Assembly (NCBI GenBank): GCA_963675055.2
Contig: CAXXJE010000002.1
Span: 1,364,001 to 1,428,000 of the forward strand
Origin: PGYT01 sp963675055
Lineage (GTDB): Bacteria; Bacteroidota; Ignavibacteria; Ignavibacteriales; Melioribacteraceae
Direction of reading: 5' to 3'
Length of the DNA: 64,000 nucleotides
A model generated the notes under the pieces. The model made no database searches. It saw only the letters and a list, made by a program, of their open reading frames with translations, and had not been told where the DNA came from. Positions 33,982-42,805 of this stretch are shown here, one piece after another. How positions within the stretch are numbered: the stretch's first letter is position 1; each line of letters begins with the position of its first letter. The translations under genes and the position numbers were made by a program.

Positions 33982-34949
33982 CTCATCGACTTAATGTGAT
34001 TGAAAATGTTCGCCGAGTGATAACGTGAGTTTTCAATGAACCATCGACCTGTTTCCATGCCTCCGCAGACAACTCCAGCTAAATAAATTCCTTTAATGTT
34101 GGTCTCGAATGTTTCTTCGTTATACACAGGTATTTTGGTGTCGTCGGATTTCAGCTCAATACCTAAGGAAGTTAGGAATGAATAATCAGGATGATAACCT
34201 GTCATAGCCAGAACAAAGTCATTTTCGATGGTAACATTATCTCCGGGGGTTTCAATGTCAATTTCGTTCTCTCTTATTTCAGTGACCTCACTGTTGAAAT
34301 AAGCCTTTATTGCTTTTTCTTTAATCCGGTTTTCAATATCCGGTTTAACCCAGTATTTAACACCTTCATCTATATTATCTTTTTTAAGTATCAATGTTAC
34401 TTCCGAGCCGCGTCGGAAAGTTTCAAGAGCTACATCCACGCCGGAATTCCCTCCTCCGATAACAGCGATTTTCTGCCCTACATAAGGATGAGGCTCATCA
34501 TAATAATGCTTAACCTTGGGAAGATCTTCGCCGGCTACATTCAGATAATTCGGGAAGTCGAAGAACCCGGTTGATACAATTATTCTGCGGGCTTTATACT
34601 CCCCTTTATGAGTTGTAACTACAAAGTCGTTTAGATCTCCATCAATTTTGTCAACTCTTTCGTACGTGTGTACGTTTAGTTCCCAGGCTTCTTTTACCCG
34701 TCGGTAATACTCAAGAGCTTCGGTTCGTGTTGGCTTAACTCCATGAGAAATAAATGGTACTTCCCCTATCTCCAGTCGCTCTGAAGTTGAAAAGAAAGTC
34801 ATGTTTGTCGGATACCTGAAGATTGAATTAACAAGACAGCCTTTCTCTAATATTAGATGACTGAACGAATTCTTTTTTGCTTCGATCCCGCAGGACAAAC
34901 CAATCGGACCCGCGCCGATAATTATCACATCATAGATTTTATTCGTCAT
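33978..34949 (-). CDS. ypdA: YpdA-type flavoprotein (putative bacillithiol disulfide reductase)
   Basis: A 323-residue two-dinucleotide-fold oxidoreductase. FAD motif IIIGAGPIGLSCGIEAKK (about 10-27), NADPH motif IAVIGGGNSGVDVALETFRRG (about 166-186), and LAGVVCGG near the C-terminus. Like YpdA and unlike thioredoxin reductase it lacks a CxxC active site. YpdA reduces bacillithiol disulfide with NADPH, which would fit Chlorobi-group organisms that make bacillithiol-type thiols (family knowledge). It is monocistronic, convergent with the DUF1232 gene and overlapping it by 4 bp. Confidence 0.88.
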   Translation of the reverse strand: MTNKIYDVIIIGAGPIGLSCGIEAKKNSFSHLILEKGCLVNSIFRYPTNMTFFSTSERLEIGEVPFISHGVKPTRTEALEYYRRVKEAWELNVHTYERVDKIDGDLNDFVVTTHKGEYKARRIIVSTGFFDFPNYLNVAGEDLPKVKHYYDEPHPYVGQKIAVIGGGNSGVDVALETFRRGSEVTLILKKDNIDEGVKYWVKPDIENRIKEKAIKAYFNSEVTEIRENEIDIETPGDNVTIENDFVLAMTGYHPDYSFLTSLGIELKSDDTKIPVYNEETFETNIKGIYLAGVVCGGMETGRWFIENSRYHSANIFNHIKSMS

Positions 34950-35095
34950 ATCCAGTTTCAGAAATTTTTGATTAATGGATTATAAAACTATTAAATAAAA
35001 AATTAGTCACAAAAATGATCAGGATGAATTACTATTACAAATAATTCAACCATTTTTTCAATATTTTTAGTTCCCAAACAAATAAGATTATACAA

Positions 35096-35614
35096 ATGCA
35101 AAAACACAGTTATTCTTTTTTCGCCAAACTCGTTTACAGATATGCCAATATTCCCGCAACCTTTTTGATGGGATTGCATTTTATTTCGTCACTTATCGGT
35201 ATGCTGAACGATTGGATTATGGTGTTTCCCCTGCTGATAAACGGACTCGTAATTATTCTGTTAAACAGGTTTTATTTCAGATCTTATAAAACATTTCCCT
35301 TTCTAATATACGCAGACAATGAAAAGATGATTTGTACCGATTATTTCATGAGCAAGAAGAAGCTGGAAATATATCATTCTGATATTGTTGAGATGCGAGG
35401 CGGCATGTTTAGCGGAAATACTTCCCGTCCTGTTTACATAAAGGATGGAAGGAGCAATGAAACAATCGGACTGCATGCGCATGTGAAAAATTACAATAAG
35501 CTTATTACCACTATCCTTAGTAATGTTAGTCAGGAACTGTATGATGGACTACTTGAAAATGCAAAGGAAGCAAGACTCGATAAAAAGATAGCCGGCAGGA
35601 AGAAGAGGAAATAA
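35096..35614 (+). CDS. Small membrane protein of unknown function, PH-like C-terminal part
   Basis: A 172-residue protein not matched to a named family. Two hydrophobic segments (about 18-37 and 42-60) are joined by a short turn, followed by a soluble part (65-172) of short strands (FLIYADNEKMICTDYF, KKLEIYHSDIVEMRGG and RPVYIKDG) that could be a bacterial PH-like domain, and a basic tail (RLDKKIAGRKKRK). It stands alone, with a shared palindromic terminator just after the stop. The topology would place the basic tail in the cytoplasm. Confidence 0.6.
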   Translation: MQKHSYSFFAKLVYRYANIPATFLMGLHFISSLIGMLNDWIMVFPLLINGLVIILLNRFYFRSYKTFPFLIYADNEKMICTDYFMSKKKLEIYHSDIVEMRGGMFSGNTSRPVYIKDGRSNETIGLHAHVKNYNKLITTILSNVSQELYDGLLENAKEARLDKKIAGRKKRK

Positions 35615-35638
35615 AAAAGTCCGGCAGTGCCGGACTTA
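35610..35638 (-). terminator. Terminator of the HU gene, possibly bidirectional
   Basis: A near-perfect palindrome, AAGTCCGGCAGTGCCGGACTT (35618-35638): 8 bp of GC-rich stem with a 5-base loop. On the minus strand it is followed by TTTTTTATTTCC, so it is a standard intrinsic terminator 10 bp after the HU stop. On the plus strand, after the 35096 gene, it is followed by AATAAACG, so termination in that direction would be weaker. Confidence 0.75.
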
Positions 35639-35648
35639 ATAAACGAAA

Positions 35649-35948
35649 TTATTTTTTCTTAGGTGGAACTACTGCATCGCTAGCAGCTTTTGCTACCCTG
35701 AATTTCAGGACTTTTTTAGCCGGTATTACTATTTCTTCGCCAGTGGCGGGGTTACGGCCTTTTCTTCTCTTTCTGCTTGATACAGATAATTTACCAAGAC
35801 CAGGAATTGTAAAGTCTTTCTTTGCTTCTTTATAAGATAACTGTACAAGCTCCTCTAAAAACTGGGTCGACAGTTTTTTAGTAGTACCCAATTTCTTCGA
35901 CAGGTGATTTACTATGTCGGATTTGGTCATTGGTTTAGCTTTTGCCAT
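35649..35948 (-). CDS. HU-family DNA-binding protein
   Basis: A 99-residue histone-like protein. ATG 35948 is chosen since AAAGGA stands 7 bp before it and the family N-terminus follows (MAKAKPMTKSDIVNHLSKKLG). The frame extends to 36023, but that part lies over the promoter and leader. The DNA-binding beta-arm region reads RKRRKGRNPATGEEIVIPAKKVLKF. The C-terminus is a short basic tail. It should bend and compact DNA as a dimer. It is monocistronic with its own promoter and terminator. Confidence 0.92.
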   Translation of the reverse strand: MAKAKPMTKSDIVNHLSKKLGTTKKLSTQFLEELVQLSYKEAKKDFTIPGLGKLSVSSRKRRKGRNPATGEEIVIPAKKVLKFRVAKAASDAVVPPKKK

Positions 35949-36023
35949 AATATGTCCTTTATATTTAGTGGTTGAATGAATGGTCGTTGCCAAAATAAAA
36001 ATTTTTTTCAATAAAGAAAACAT

Positions 36024-36053
36024 ATTTTATTAATAAAATCCGGTATCGGTCAA
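36024..36053 (-). promoter_or_regulatory. Probable sigma-70-type promoter of the HU gene
   Basis: On the minus strand TTGACC (36053-36048) and TAAAAT (36029-36024) are separated by 18 bp. Transcription would start near 36017, giving a leader of roughly 70 bases before the ATG at 35948. No binding-site data exist; this is a match by eye to the standard consensus. Confidence 0.45.
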
Positions 36054-36165
36054 TATTACTAGGGGTTTCTGGAATTATTACCGGTTAACTGTCTGTATCC
36101 CGGCGCTTTTTTAGCATCTCATAATTATGTATTTTTATCAGCCAGTAATAAGCGGTTCAATTTTT

Positions 36166-38208
36166 ATGAATAAGATTCTTTTATTGTTACTTATTTGTGT
36201 TACTTCCGGATTGTTTGCATCGGAACTCGGCAGTACACTATTCTTTATGTCCGACACTTCTGCATTGGATACTGCGATTTCTATAACCGATAGTAGTAAA
36301 GTTTTCCCCGATTCTACAAAGATGGATAAGGAAGAACGCGGGATTGTCGTTGTTTATAACAAACCCTACATCGGGAAGGACAATGGTGGCGGTACTATTT
36401 CAGCGGGTGAAATTCACGGAACCGATTATAGATACACCGGCGATATAATTAAGAAGCTACCATTTGGGTTTTTACAGGAATTAGGTATAACCGGTCAACC
36501 AAGTGAAGTTGTGTTATACGGACTCGGTAACGGAAATATTTCCAGCAATTTAAACGGCATTCAAAAAAATAACCGCTGGAGGAATTCCCTTAGTCAATAC
36601 TATATTCAATCGGAATTGATCGACTCCCTGGAGATCATTCCTATTACTTCGGGATTTCTTTATAATAGCCAGAATAATCCGGTGCAAATAAATTACTTAA
36701 CCAGAAGTGGAATAACGAAAAGACCTTATTCCCGTATCAGGTTTTATCAGGCAACTAATGAGGAAGGACAACTCGATATCCTGTTCAACGCCCCGGTCTT
36801 TAAAAAAACATATCTTCATGTGGAGGTTACAAATACATCGATTGATCCGCTGGGAAATAGAACAGATCCCGAGTTTAATAATGATTTCAGTCTCTGGAAT
36901 GTTGAATCTAATGTGAGATATCTGGTAAGTGACAATATAAATTTAACCGCATCATATAACCATGTTAAAGATAAGACCGGATTATTCGGTGGTGTGGAAA
37001 TGAACTCCGAGATGTATGACGTCAACGGGGCTGATTTTATATATCAGAACAGGTACAGAAGAATAACGAGAAATGATTTTTCACTTACGGCAAATGCAGA
37101 ATTCATTAAGAATTCCCCGTTGAATATTTCCGCTTATTACCAGCATAACATGCAGGAATATTGGTGTAACCGGGATTCCTCAGTTTCAGGCATACCAAGC
37201 TTTGATCGCGATACTAAATATAAGACTTTCGGAATTTCCGGTCGTCAGATACTGCACTACGGCATATTCGATCTTGATATGATCGGCAATTATGAGCATA
37301 CAAATTATGAGTCGGGTTTGTTCGGCAGTATAGGTGGGGATAATGTGCTGTCTGCTGCATCAAGACTTTCACTTAATTTGTTTGGAACTCTCAAACCTTC
37401 ATTTTTCGTTAAGACATCGAATTACAAAAAAGTACAGTATAACGGTTTCGGAGGCGAAGGAGTTCTGGAGATAAGTAATTCACTCAGATTCTCCGTCGGA
37501 GTATCGTTTGTTGAAAAACCATTTAGTGTTATCGAGGACGAATATCTCGTATCAGATGTGAATATAAGCAAGCAGAAGCTTAATATTGCCCAATTGAATG
37601 CGGAGTATTCAACAAGTCATTTAAAAGCAGTTGCCGGATACTTCTATTGCAGAAATGATAACATGCCTCTCCCTTTCATAAATGATTACGCTGATACATT
37701 GGTTAATGAGATTAGCGGTTTTGAGACTGAGGCTGTTGAAAGGTCTGGAGTAAGCTTGAGCCTTTCAGTGAGAATCTGGAAACTGTTGTTTTCCAATAAT
37801 GCCGCATATTATCTTGATATTAATTCAAACAAATACAATTCTCTTCCGGAATTTACTTTAAGCGGAGGGCTATATTATATCGACACATTATTTAATAATA
37901 ACCTCTACTTGAAGGCGGGTTTGAACTATAGCCTGACAGGTGAGAAATCCTATGTGACTTATGATTTTGAAACTTCCAGGGCTGTATATTATACGTCTAC
38001 CGACGGCAGCAGTGTTTCTCCAATTAGTTCGGACGTTATCCCTTTCTCAAAACAACTGGACTTGTTTGCGGCGGGAACTATAAGGAAGAACGCCACTATT
38101 TATATTGTGTACGAAAATGTGCTTAACGAAGATTACTATGTTCTGCCTTATTATCCGGTATACAGGCAGGGTCTGCGTATAGGACTATCGTGGGAATTTC
38201 TGGACTAG
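36166..38208 (+). CDS. TonB-dependent receptor-like outer membrane protein
   Basis: A 680-residue protein from ATG 36166, where a signal peptide begins (MNKILLLLLICVTSGLFA); the frame opens 13 codons earlier. A possible TonB-box-like strand is RGIVVVYN (about 64). A short plug-like region follows with LPFGFLQELGITGQPSEVVLYG and IQSELIDSLEIIPIT, then a long beta-barrel with many alternating strands, ending RIGLSWEFLD. Receptors of this type import siderophores, cobalamin, sugars or peptides; the ligand cannot be told. The DinB-like gene follows 10 bp after its stop. Confidence 0.8.
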   Translation: MNKILLLLLICVTSGLFASELGSTLFFMSDTSALDTAISITDSSKVFPDSTKMDKEERGIVVVYNKPYIGKDNGGGTISAGEIHGTDYRYTGDIIKKLPFGFLQELGITGQPSEVVLYGLGNGNISSNLNGIQKNNRWRNSLSQYYIQSELIDSLEIIPITSGFLYNSQNNPVQINYLTRSGITKRPYSRIRFYQATNEEGQLDILFNAPVFKKTYLHVEVTNTSIDPLGNRTDPEFNNDFSLWNVESNVRYLVSDNINLTASYNHVKDKTGLFGGVEMNSEMYDVNGADFIYQNRYRRITRNDFSLTANAEFIKNSPLNISAYYQHNMQEYWCNRDSSVSGIPSFDRDTKYKTFGISGRQILHYGIFDLDMIGNYEHTNYESGLFGSIGGDNVLSAASRLSLNLFGTLKPSFFVKTSNYKKVQYNGFGGEGVLEISNSLRFSVGVSFVEKPFSVIEDEYLVSDVNISKQKLNIAQLNAEYSTSHLKAVAGYFYCRNDNMPLPFINDYADTLVNEISGFETEAVERSGVSLSLSVRIWKLLFSNNAAYYLDINSNKYNSLPEFTLSGGLYYIDTLFNNNLYLKAGLNYSLTGEKSYVTYDFETSRAVYYTSTDGSSVSPISSDVIPFSKQLDLFAAGTIRKNATIYIVYENVLNEDYYVLPYYPVYRQGLRIGLSWEFLD

Positions 38209-38238
38209 AAACAGAAAGTGAAATATGGGGAAATTTGT

Positions 38239-38694
38239 ATGAAGAATTATTTTATAAGTATGTTCCAGTACAACGACTGGGCTAATGAGCAGATACTAAA
38301 TTCATTCAAGTTCCTGGAACCGATTCCTGAGAAATGCCTGTTGTTATTTAGTCATATTATCGCTGCGCAGGATGTGTGGTGTGAAAGACTTGCCGGTTCG
38401 CATGACTGGAATATACAAATATGGGATGTCTATTCTTACCAGGAGTGTACATTATTATCTTCGCAAAGTACTCAGGAGTGGCTTAAATTAGTTCGGAAGC
38501 TTAAACAAAAGGATTTCGATAAGCTGATAAAGTACAAGAATTCGAAAGGGAATAGTAGCGAAACGCCGGTACGGGATATCCTGGCACATGTTATAAATCA
38601 TTCCACCTACCACAGAGCACAGATAAGTCAGCTTTTAAAACAGAATAATGTTGAGCCGCCGATTACGGATTTTATCTTTTACTCTCGGATCTAG
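38239..38694 (+). CDS. DinB/YfiT-fold protein
   Basis: A 151-residue four-helix-bundle protein. ATG 38239 follows GGGG at suitable distance; a GTG at 38218 is less likely. Metal-site histidines are seen in LFSHIIAAQDVW (first His) and VINHSTYHRAQI (second and third), the DinB triad. Members include bacillithiol- and mycothiol-dependent transferases as well as proteins of unknown role. With a YpdA-type reductase nearby, a thiol-linked role is possible (inference). Its 3' end overlaps the convergent TrmH gene by 23 bp. Confidence 0.87.
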   Translation: MKNYFISMFQYNDWANEQILNSFKFLEPIPEKCLLLFSHIIAAQDVWCERLAGSHDWNIQIWDVYSYQECTLLSSQSTQEWLKLVRKLKQKDFDKLIKYKNSKGNSSETPVRDILAHVINHSTYHRAQISQLLKQNNVEPPITDFIFYSRI

Positions 38695-39454
38695 TTGAAC
38701 GGGTAAGTTCCGAAAGGATTATTGCTGCCGCACTTGCGACGTTAAGGGATTCGGCTGAACCTGATCCGGGAATTGTTATTCTTCCATCAACCAGATCAAT
38801 TAGCTCTTTTGTCGGTCCGTGTGCTTCACTTGAAAATATAATGACAGATTTGGATTCACTTCCGTACTCGTAAATACTTTCTCCTGCCAGATCAGCCAGT
38901 AATATTTTATAACTGCTTTGTTTGTACCTTAGAATTTCATCAGTAAGTTCCGCATACCTGACCTCCTGTAGATGAAACAGGGAGCCCATTGTCGATCGAA
39001 TCACTTTTGGGTTGTAGACATCAGCGGAATTACAGCTTAAAACAAGTTCCCGTAGTCCGAACCAGTCGCATGTCCGTATTATCGTACCAACATTACCCGG
39101 GTCATTAATATTATCGAGCATTACAACCAGTGAGGGATTAGATGAAATGTTTTCATTTTTCTGTGGAATATGAAATATGCCGCATATTTCCTGTGGTGTT
39201 TTTGCATCGCTTAGTCTTTCAATTTCATTTCTCTTAATTATTTCGATGCGGACTTGCTGATTTGAAAGCTTTTGGATTATATCAGGATTGGATTCGGAGA
39301 ACTGATTTGTTGTGCAGACTATTTCACATTTTAAACCGGAAGAGATTGCTTCTTCAAGTATCTTTCTTCCCTCAACAATAAACTTGTTCTCGGTAAGACG
39401 CTGCCGTTTCTTCAATAATCCGGAATAAGACTTTAATTCATTTTTTGTCAGCAT
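38672..39454 (-). CDS. RNA 2'-O-methyltransferase, TrmH/SpoU family
   Basis: A 260-residue SPOUT methyltransferase. The N-terminal ~95 residues (KKRQRLTENKFIVEGRKILEEA) form the substrate-binding domain of the SpoU family. The C-terminal knot domain has the three motifs: LDNINDPGNVGTIIRTCDWFG, VIIFSSEAHGP and ITIPGSGSAESLNVASAAAI. It would methylate a ribose in rRNA or tRNA using SAM; the target is not evident. It is 20 bp downstream of the coiled-coil gene on the same strand. Confidence 0.92.
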   Translation of the reverse strand: MLTKNELKSYSGLLKKRQRLTENKFIVEGRKILEEAISSGLKCEIVCTTNQFSESNPDIIQKLSNQQVRIEIIKRNEIERLSDAKTPQEICGIFHIPQKNENISSNPSLVVMLDNINDPGNVGTIIRTCDWFGLRELVLSCNSADVYNPKVIRSTMGSLFHLQEVRYAELTDEILRYKQSSYKILLADLAGESIYEYGSESKSVIIFSSEAHGPTKELIDLVDGRITIPGSGSAESLNVASAAAIILSELTRSTRSESKR

Positions 39455-39474
39455 AGTATCTTAGTAATAGAGAG

Positions 39475-41331
39475 CTAATTCATTTCCTTGTTATCATGCT
39501 CTCTAATAATAGTGTTTTGTTTTTGGTCTTCATTACTTTCCGGAGATATATCGGAATTCTCTATCTCGTCCTTATAGTTTTCGATTTTAGTCTGAAACGT
39601 TTTCTCAAGTGCTATTAACTGTGAGATTTTCGTGGCAAATTCTTCTTTTTCTATCTCCGCTTTTGAAATATCCTCGTTGATACTTAAAAGTTCTTCCTTC
39701 TTTGCTTCCAACTCTTCTGCAAGATTAGTCAGCATTTTTTCGTTGTTGTTTATTGATTCTGCCAGCTCGTCATTCTTTTCCTGAGCTTCTTTATAACTCG
39801 AAGTTGATTTGTTGAATAATTCCATGATCTCTTTTTCAAGGTGCGATTTCTTGGTGGCCAGAGAGTCATTTTCAGCTTGAAGCTGTTTTATGTTAAGTTT
39901 AATCCTGTTATTCTCGTCTTTTATCACCGATAAACTTGCCGATAGCTCTTCTTTTCTTGTAACAATCTTATCAATACCAGATTCGAAACTTTCCTTCTCC
40001 TTTTTCAGAACCTGGATCATGCCTGTATATTCAGAGATTACAGTTGATTTTTCAAGAAGCTGATCTTCAACTGCTTTCAACTCCTTGCTTTTCTTTAACA
40101 GAAGTTGTTTATGCTCACTCAATTCTGATTTTACTTCTTTAATATCGGACTCGAAGTTCTCAAGTGTTTCATGAAATTTCTGTTCGAGATTAAGATTTGA
40201 TTCTTCTGTTTCGTACTTCTTGGACTCAAGAGTTTCCAATTTGCTTTTAAGTATACTTAATTGTGTATTGTAGCTGTCTTCTTCTTCTTTCTTTTGAAGT
40301 ATTGTCCGTTCAATAGACTTCTTCGTCGACTCAAGATTGTCTATCTCACCTTTAACCGCTTTCTTGGTATCCTCTAGCTGACTAATCTCTTCTCCGTACT
40401 CATCAAAGACAATTTTACTTGCCTGGATATCATGATTGATATTTTCCAGCTTGGTTTTCGATGAAACAACTTCTTCGATTAACTTATCTCTTTTTTCGGA
40501 GTATTCAGCGAATAATTTATCTTTTTCTGATAACTGCTCTACAAGCAAAGAAAGGTTAGAATCAAGATTCGATTTAATCTCCTGGTTGGCCGAGATGATA
40601 TTGTCAAGGTTGGTTATAGAGTTATTCCTTTTTGTTTCATCCTCTTTCAGCTGTTCTATCTTCTCAAGAAGCTCCTGTCTTTTATCTGATAATTCTTCGA
40701 TCTCTTTTTTTAATGCTACGCTTTCCTCATATTGAGTTTTACAATCTTCACCAAGGTTGGATGACCTGAGAATGGTATCGTCAAGTACTTGTTTTCTGAT
40801 TGCAATATCTTTGAGTAAAGTTTCTTCTTTTGAAGTGTTTTCGTCATACGATGATTTCAATTCTTCCAGCCGGGCATCCAATTCTTCTATCGCTTTATTT
40901 TTCTCATCAATTTTCGAATCGAATTGTTTTAATTCTTCCTGCTGTTCCTCAATATCTATAATCATTTTCTCGAGAGTTTCTTTCCTCTTGTTTTTTATCT
41001 CATCAAGCTCGTCAAGCTCATTTTTGTAACGGTTAACGGATCTCTCAAGGTTTTCTTTAGTGTCTTCCAATTGATGAATTTTTTTATCCATTTCAGAAAT
41101 GAAGTAAGATTTGTTTACTTTTTCTTCATTTGCTTTATGTATAAATTCCTCGAGTTCCTTTTCCTCCTTAGACAGATCGGACACATTTTTTCTTGCTTCA
41201 GTTACCTGTTTATCCAGTTCTTCCAAACTTCGAAAATTTTGCAAGGCTTTGTGAAGCGAGTTTCTAAGCTCATCGTTTTCTTCTAATAAACGATTTATTT
41301 CCGCTTTTGATTTGGATCCGAATATTGCCAT
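39475..41331 (-). CDS. Long coiled-coil protein
   Basis: A 618-residue protein, start ATG 41331 with TAGGAGAT 7 bp upstream. After a short head (MAIFGSKSKAEINRLLEEN) nearly the whole chain (about 10-590) is charged coiled coil with heptads rich in Glu, Lys, Leu and Ile. It has no ATP-binding head or hinge, so it is not an SMC protein; the C-terminus is short, polar and Asn/Gln/Glu rich. No family is recognised. It has no signal peptide. It is followed by the TrmH gene. A filament or scaffold role is only a guess from the shape. Confidence 0.8.
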   Translation of the reverse strand: MAIFGSKSKAEINRLLEENDELRNSLHKALQNFRSLEELDKQVTEARKNVSDLSKEEKELEEFIHKANEEKVNKSYFISEMDKKIHQLEDTKENLERSVNRYKNELDELDEIKNKRKETLEKMIIDIEEQQEELKQFDSKIDEKNKAIEELDARLEELKSSYDENTSKEETLLKDIAIRKQVLDDTILRSSNLGEDCKTQYEESVALKKEIEELSDKRQELLEKIEQLKEDETKRNNSITNLDNIISANQEIKSNLDSNLSLLVEQLSEKDKLFAEYSEKRDKLIEEVVSSKTKLENINHDIQASKIVFDEYGEEISQLEDTKKAVKGEIDNLESTKKSIERTILQKKEEEDSYNTQLSILKSKLETLESKKYETEESNLNLEQKFHETLENFESDIKEVKSELSEHKQLLLKKSKELKAVEDQLLEKSTVISEYTGMIQVLKKEKESFESGIDKIVTRKEELSASLSVIKDENNRIKLNIKQLQAENDSLATKKSHLEKEIMELFNKSTSSYKEAQEKNDELAESINNNEKMLTNLAEELEAKKEELLSINEDISKAEIEKEEFATKISQLIALEKTFQTKIENYKDEIENSDISPESNEDQKQNTIIREHDNKEMN

Positions 41332-41471
41332 AGTTTTATCTCCTAAGGCTAATTTATAATTCAATTCTTGTCTTACCGAAACGATCTCTGTAACCGGTAA
41401 ATATAGGTTTATTTAACATCAAAAATCAAGGATATATCCAGCTGAAGATATGTATAAGAAAAGCGCGAAAA

Positions 41472-41879
41472 CTATTTTACTGTTTTTAACCTTATTATAT
41501 ATGTAGATACAACGAGCGCAATAGTCAGCAGTGCAATTTTAAGCCATAGTGCTTCTGCAACGAAAAAAGTTGAGTACCCGATGGCTAATGTTAGCATTGA
41601 TACGGCTATTATTTTGGATTTGATAGTCATGCCTTTCTTTTCCCTGTAGTCCAGTACAAACTTGCCCAGATGCTTATTAGTAAGAAGCCATGTATAGAAT
41701 TTTTCCGAACTTCTTGCAAAACAGGCTGCTGCAATCAGGAGAAACACAGTTGTAGGCATTAAAGGAAGAAATGCGCCGATTACCCCAAGACCTACATTAA
41801 TCCAACCTATTATTATTAATGTAACTTTTAGAGGTTTGCTGGCAGTTATTTTTATTTGCGATTTATCTATATCGGGCAT
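41472..41879 (-). CDS. DUF454 (YbaN-like) membrane protein
   Basis: A 135-residue inner-membrane protein from ATG 41879 (MPDIDKSQ). The frame continues upstream to 41948, overlapping the rfbA 3' end, but the family begins near the later ATG. Signature: GWINVGLGVIGAFLPLMPTTVFLLIAAACFARSSE, with Pro-Leu-Met-Pro-Thr-Thr between two hydrophobic helices, then a second pair of membrane segments. Function unknown. It lies just downstream of rfbA on the same strand. Confidence 0.87.
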   Translation of the reverse strand: MPDIDKSQIKITASKPLKVTLIIIGWINVGLGVIGAFLPLMPTTVFLLIAAACFARSSEKFYTWLLTNKHLGKFVLDYREKKGMTIKSKIIAVSMLTLAIGYSTFFVAEALWLKIALLTIALVVSTYIIRLKTVK

Positions 41880-41922
41880 AATATTCTTTGTGAAATTGAC
41901 AGGGGCAATGTGTAAAGGAGGA

Positions 41923-42795
41923 CTATTGTGCTTCATCCTCCAGAACATTTTGAAGATAATCCCGGTAAAGGGAGTTCGGGATGGAGTTTATCAAAGTTTC
42001 AAATTTCTCCTTATTGATGAAGCCTTTCTTATACGCAATTTCTTCAATACAGGCAACCTTCAGTCCCTGGCGCTCCTCAATTACACCGAAGAAATTCGAA
42101 GCTTGCAGTAATGCTTCGGGAGTACCGGTATCCAGCCAGGCTACTCCGCGGCCTATCATTTGAACATTAAGCTCACCCTTTTCCAGGTAGACTCTGTTAA
42201 CGTCGGTTATTTCGAGTTCACCCCTCGCGGAAGGTTTTAGGTTCTTTGAGATTTCCACAACTTTATTATCATAAGTATATAATCCAGGAACAGCAAAGCG
42301 GGATTTTGGATTCTTCGGTTTTTCTTCGATTGAAATAGCTTTGCCTTCTTTGTCGAATTCAACTATGCCGTATCTGTGAGGATCGTTTACCCGATATGCA
42401 AAAATTGTTCCGCCAGTATTATGATTATTGATGGCATCATATAGAAAATTGAACTTACCGTAGAATATATTATCCCCGAGAACAAGTGTTACAGGATCCG
42501 AACCGATAAATTCTTCTCCGAGTATGAATGCTTCGGCAATACCGTTTGGTGCCGATTGAACCTTGTACTCGATGTTTAATCCAAGTTGTGAACCGTCTTC
42601 AAACAACTGTTTGTAAAGGGGTATTGTCTCTTCATTAGAGATAATTAAAATATCTTTTATTCCGCCAAGCAGGAGCAGGGAAAGAGGATAATAAATAAGA
42701 GGCTTGTCATATATCAGTGCGAGCTGTTTACTGTAAACCTTTGTGATTGGATACAAACGGGTGCCGGAACCGCCCGCCAGAATTATTCCTTTCAT
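41923..42795 (-). CDS. rfbA: Glucose-1-phosphate thymidylyltransferase
   Basis: A 290-residue nucleotidyltransferase making dTDP-glucose for deoxysugar (rhamnose-type) synthesis. It begins KGIILAGGSGTRLYPIT, the nucleotide-binding motif. VLGDNIFYG, GIVEFDKEGKAISIEEKPK, VPGLYTYD, and GRGVAWLDTGTPEALL also fit RfbA/RmlA. Length is that of the family. The rest of the dTDP-rhamnose pathway (rfbB, C, D) is not in the window. It is 10 bp downstream of a secreted hypothetical gene. Confidence 0.95.
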   Translation of the reverse strand: MKGIILAGGSGTRLYPITKVYSKQLALIYDKPLIYYPLSLLLLGGIKDILIISNEETIPLYKQLFEDGSQLGLNIEYKVQSAPNGIAEAFILGEEFIGSDPVTLVLGDNIFYGKFNFLYDAINNHNTGGTIFAYRVNDPHRYGIVEFDKEGKAISIEEKPKNPKSRFAVPGLYTYDNKVVEISKNLKPSARGELEITDVNRVYLEKGELNVQMIGRGVAWLDTGTPEALLQASNFFGVIEERQGLKVACIEEIAYKKGFINKEKFETLINSIPNSLYRDYLQNVLEDEAQ

Positions 42796-42805
42796 AAACT
42801 CATCC

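Noticed and set aside
35949..36023. Extended HU protein from 36023
   Set aside because: It starts on the promoter -10 box; the family N-terminus and ribosome-binding site lie at 35948.
38672..38694. Overlap of the DinB-like and TrmH genes as a regulatory antisense pair
   Set aside because: Both 3' ends are normal for their families; a 23-bp convergent overlap is common in compact genomes.
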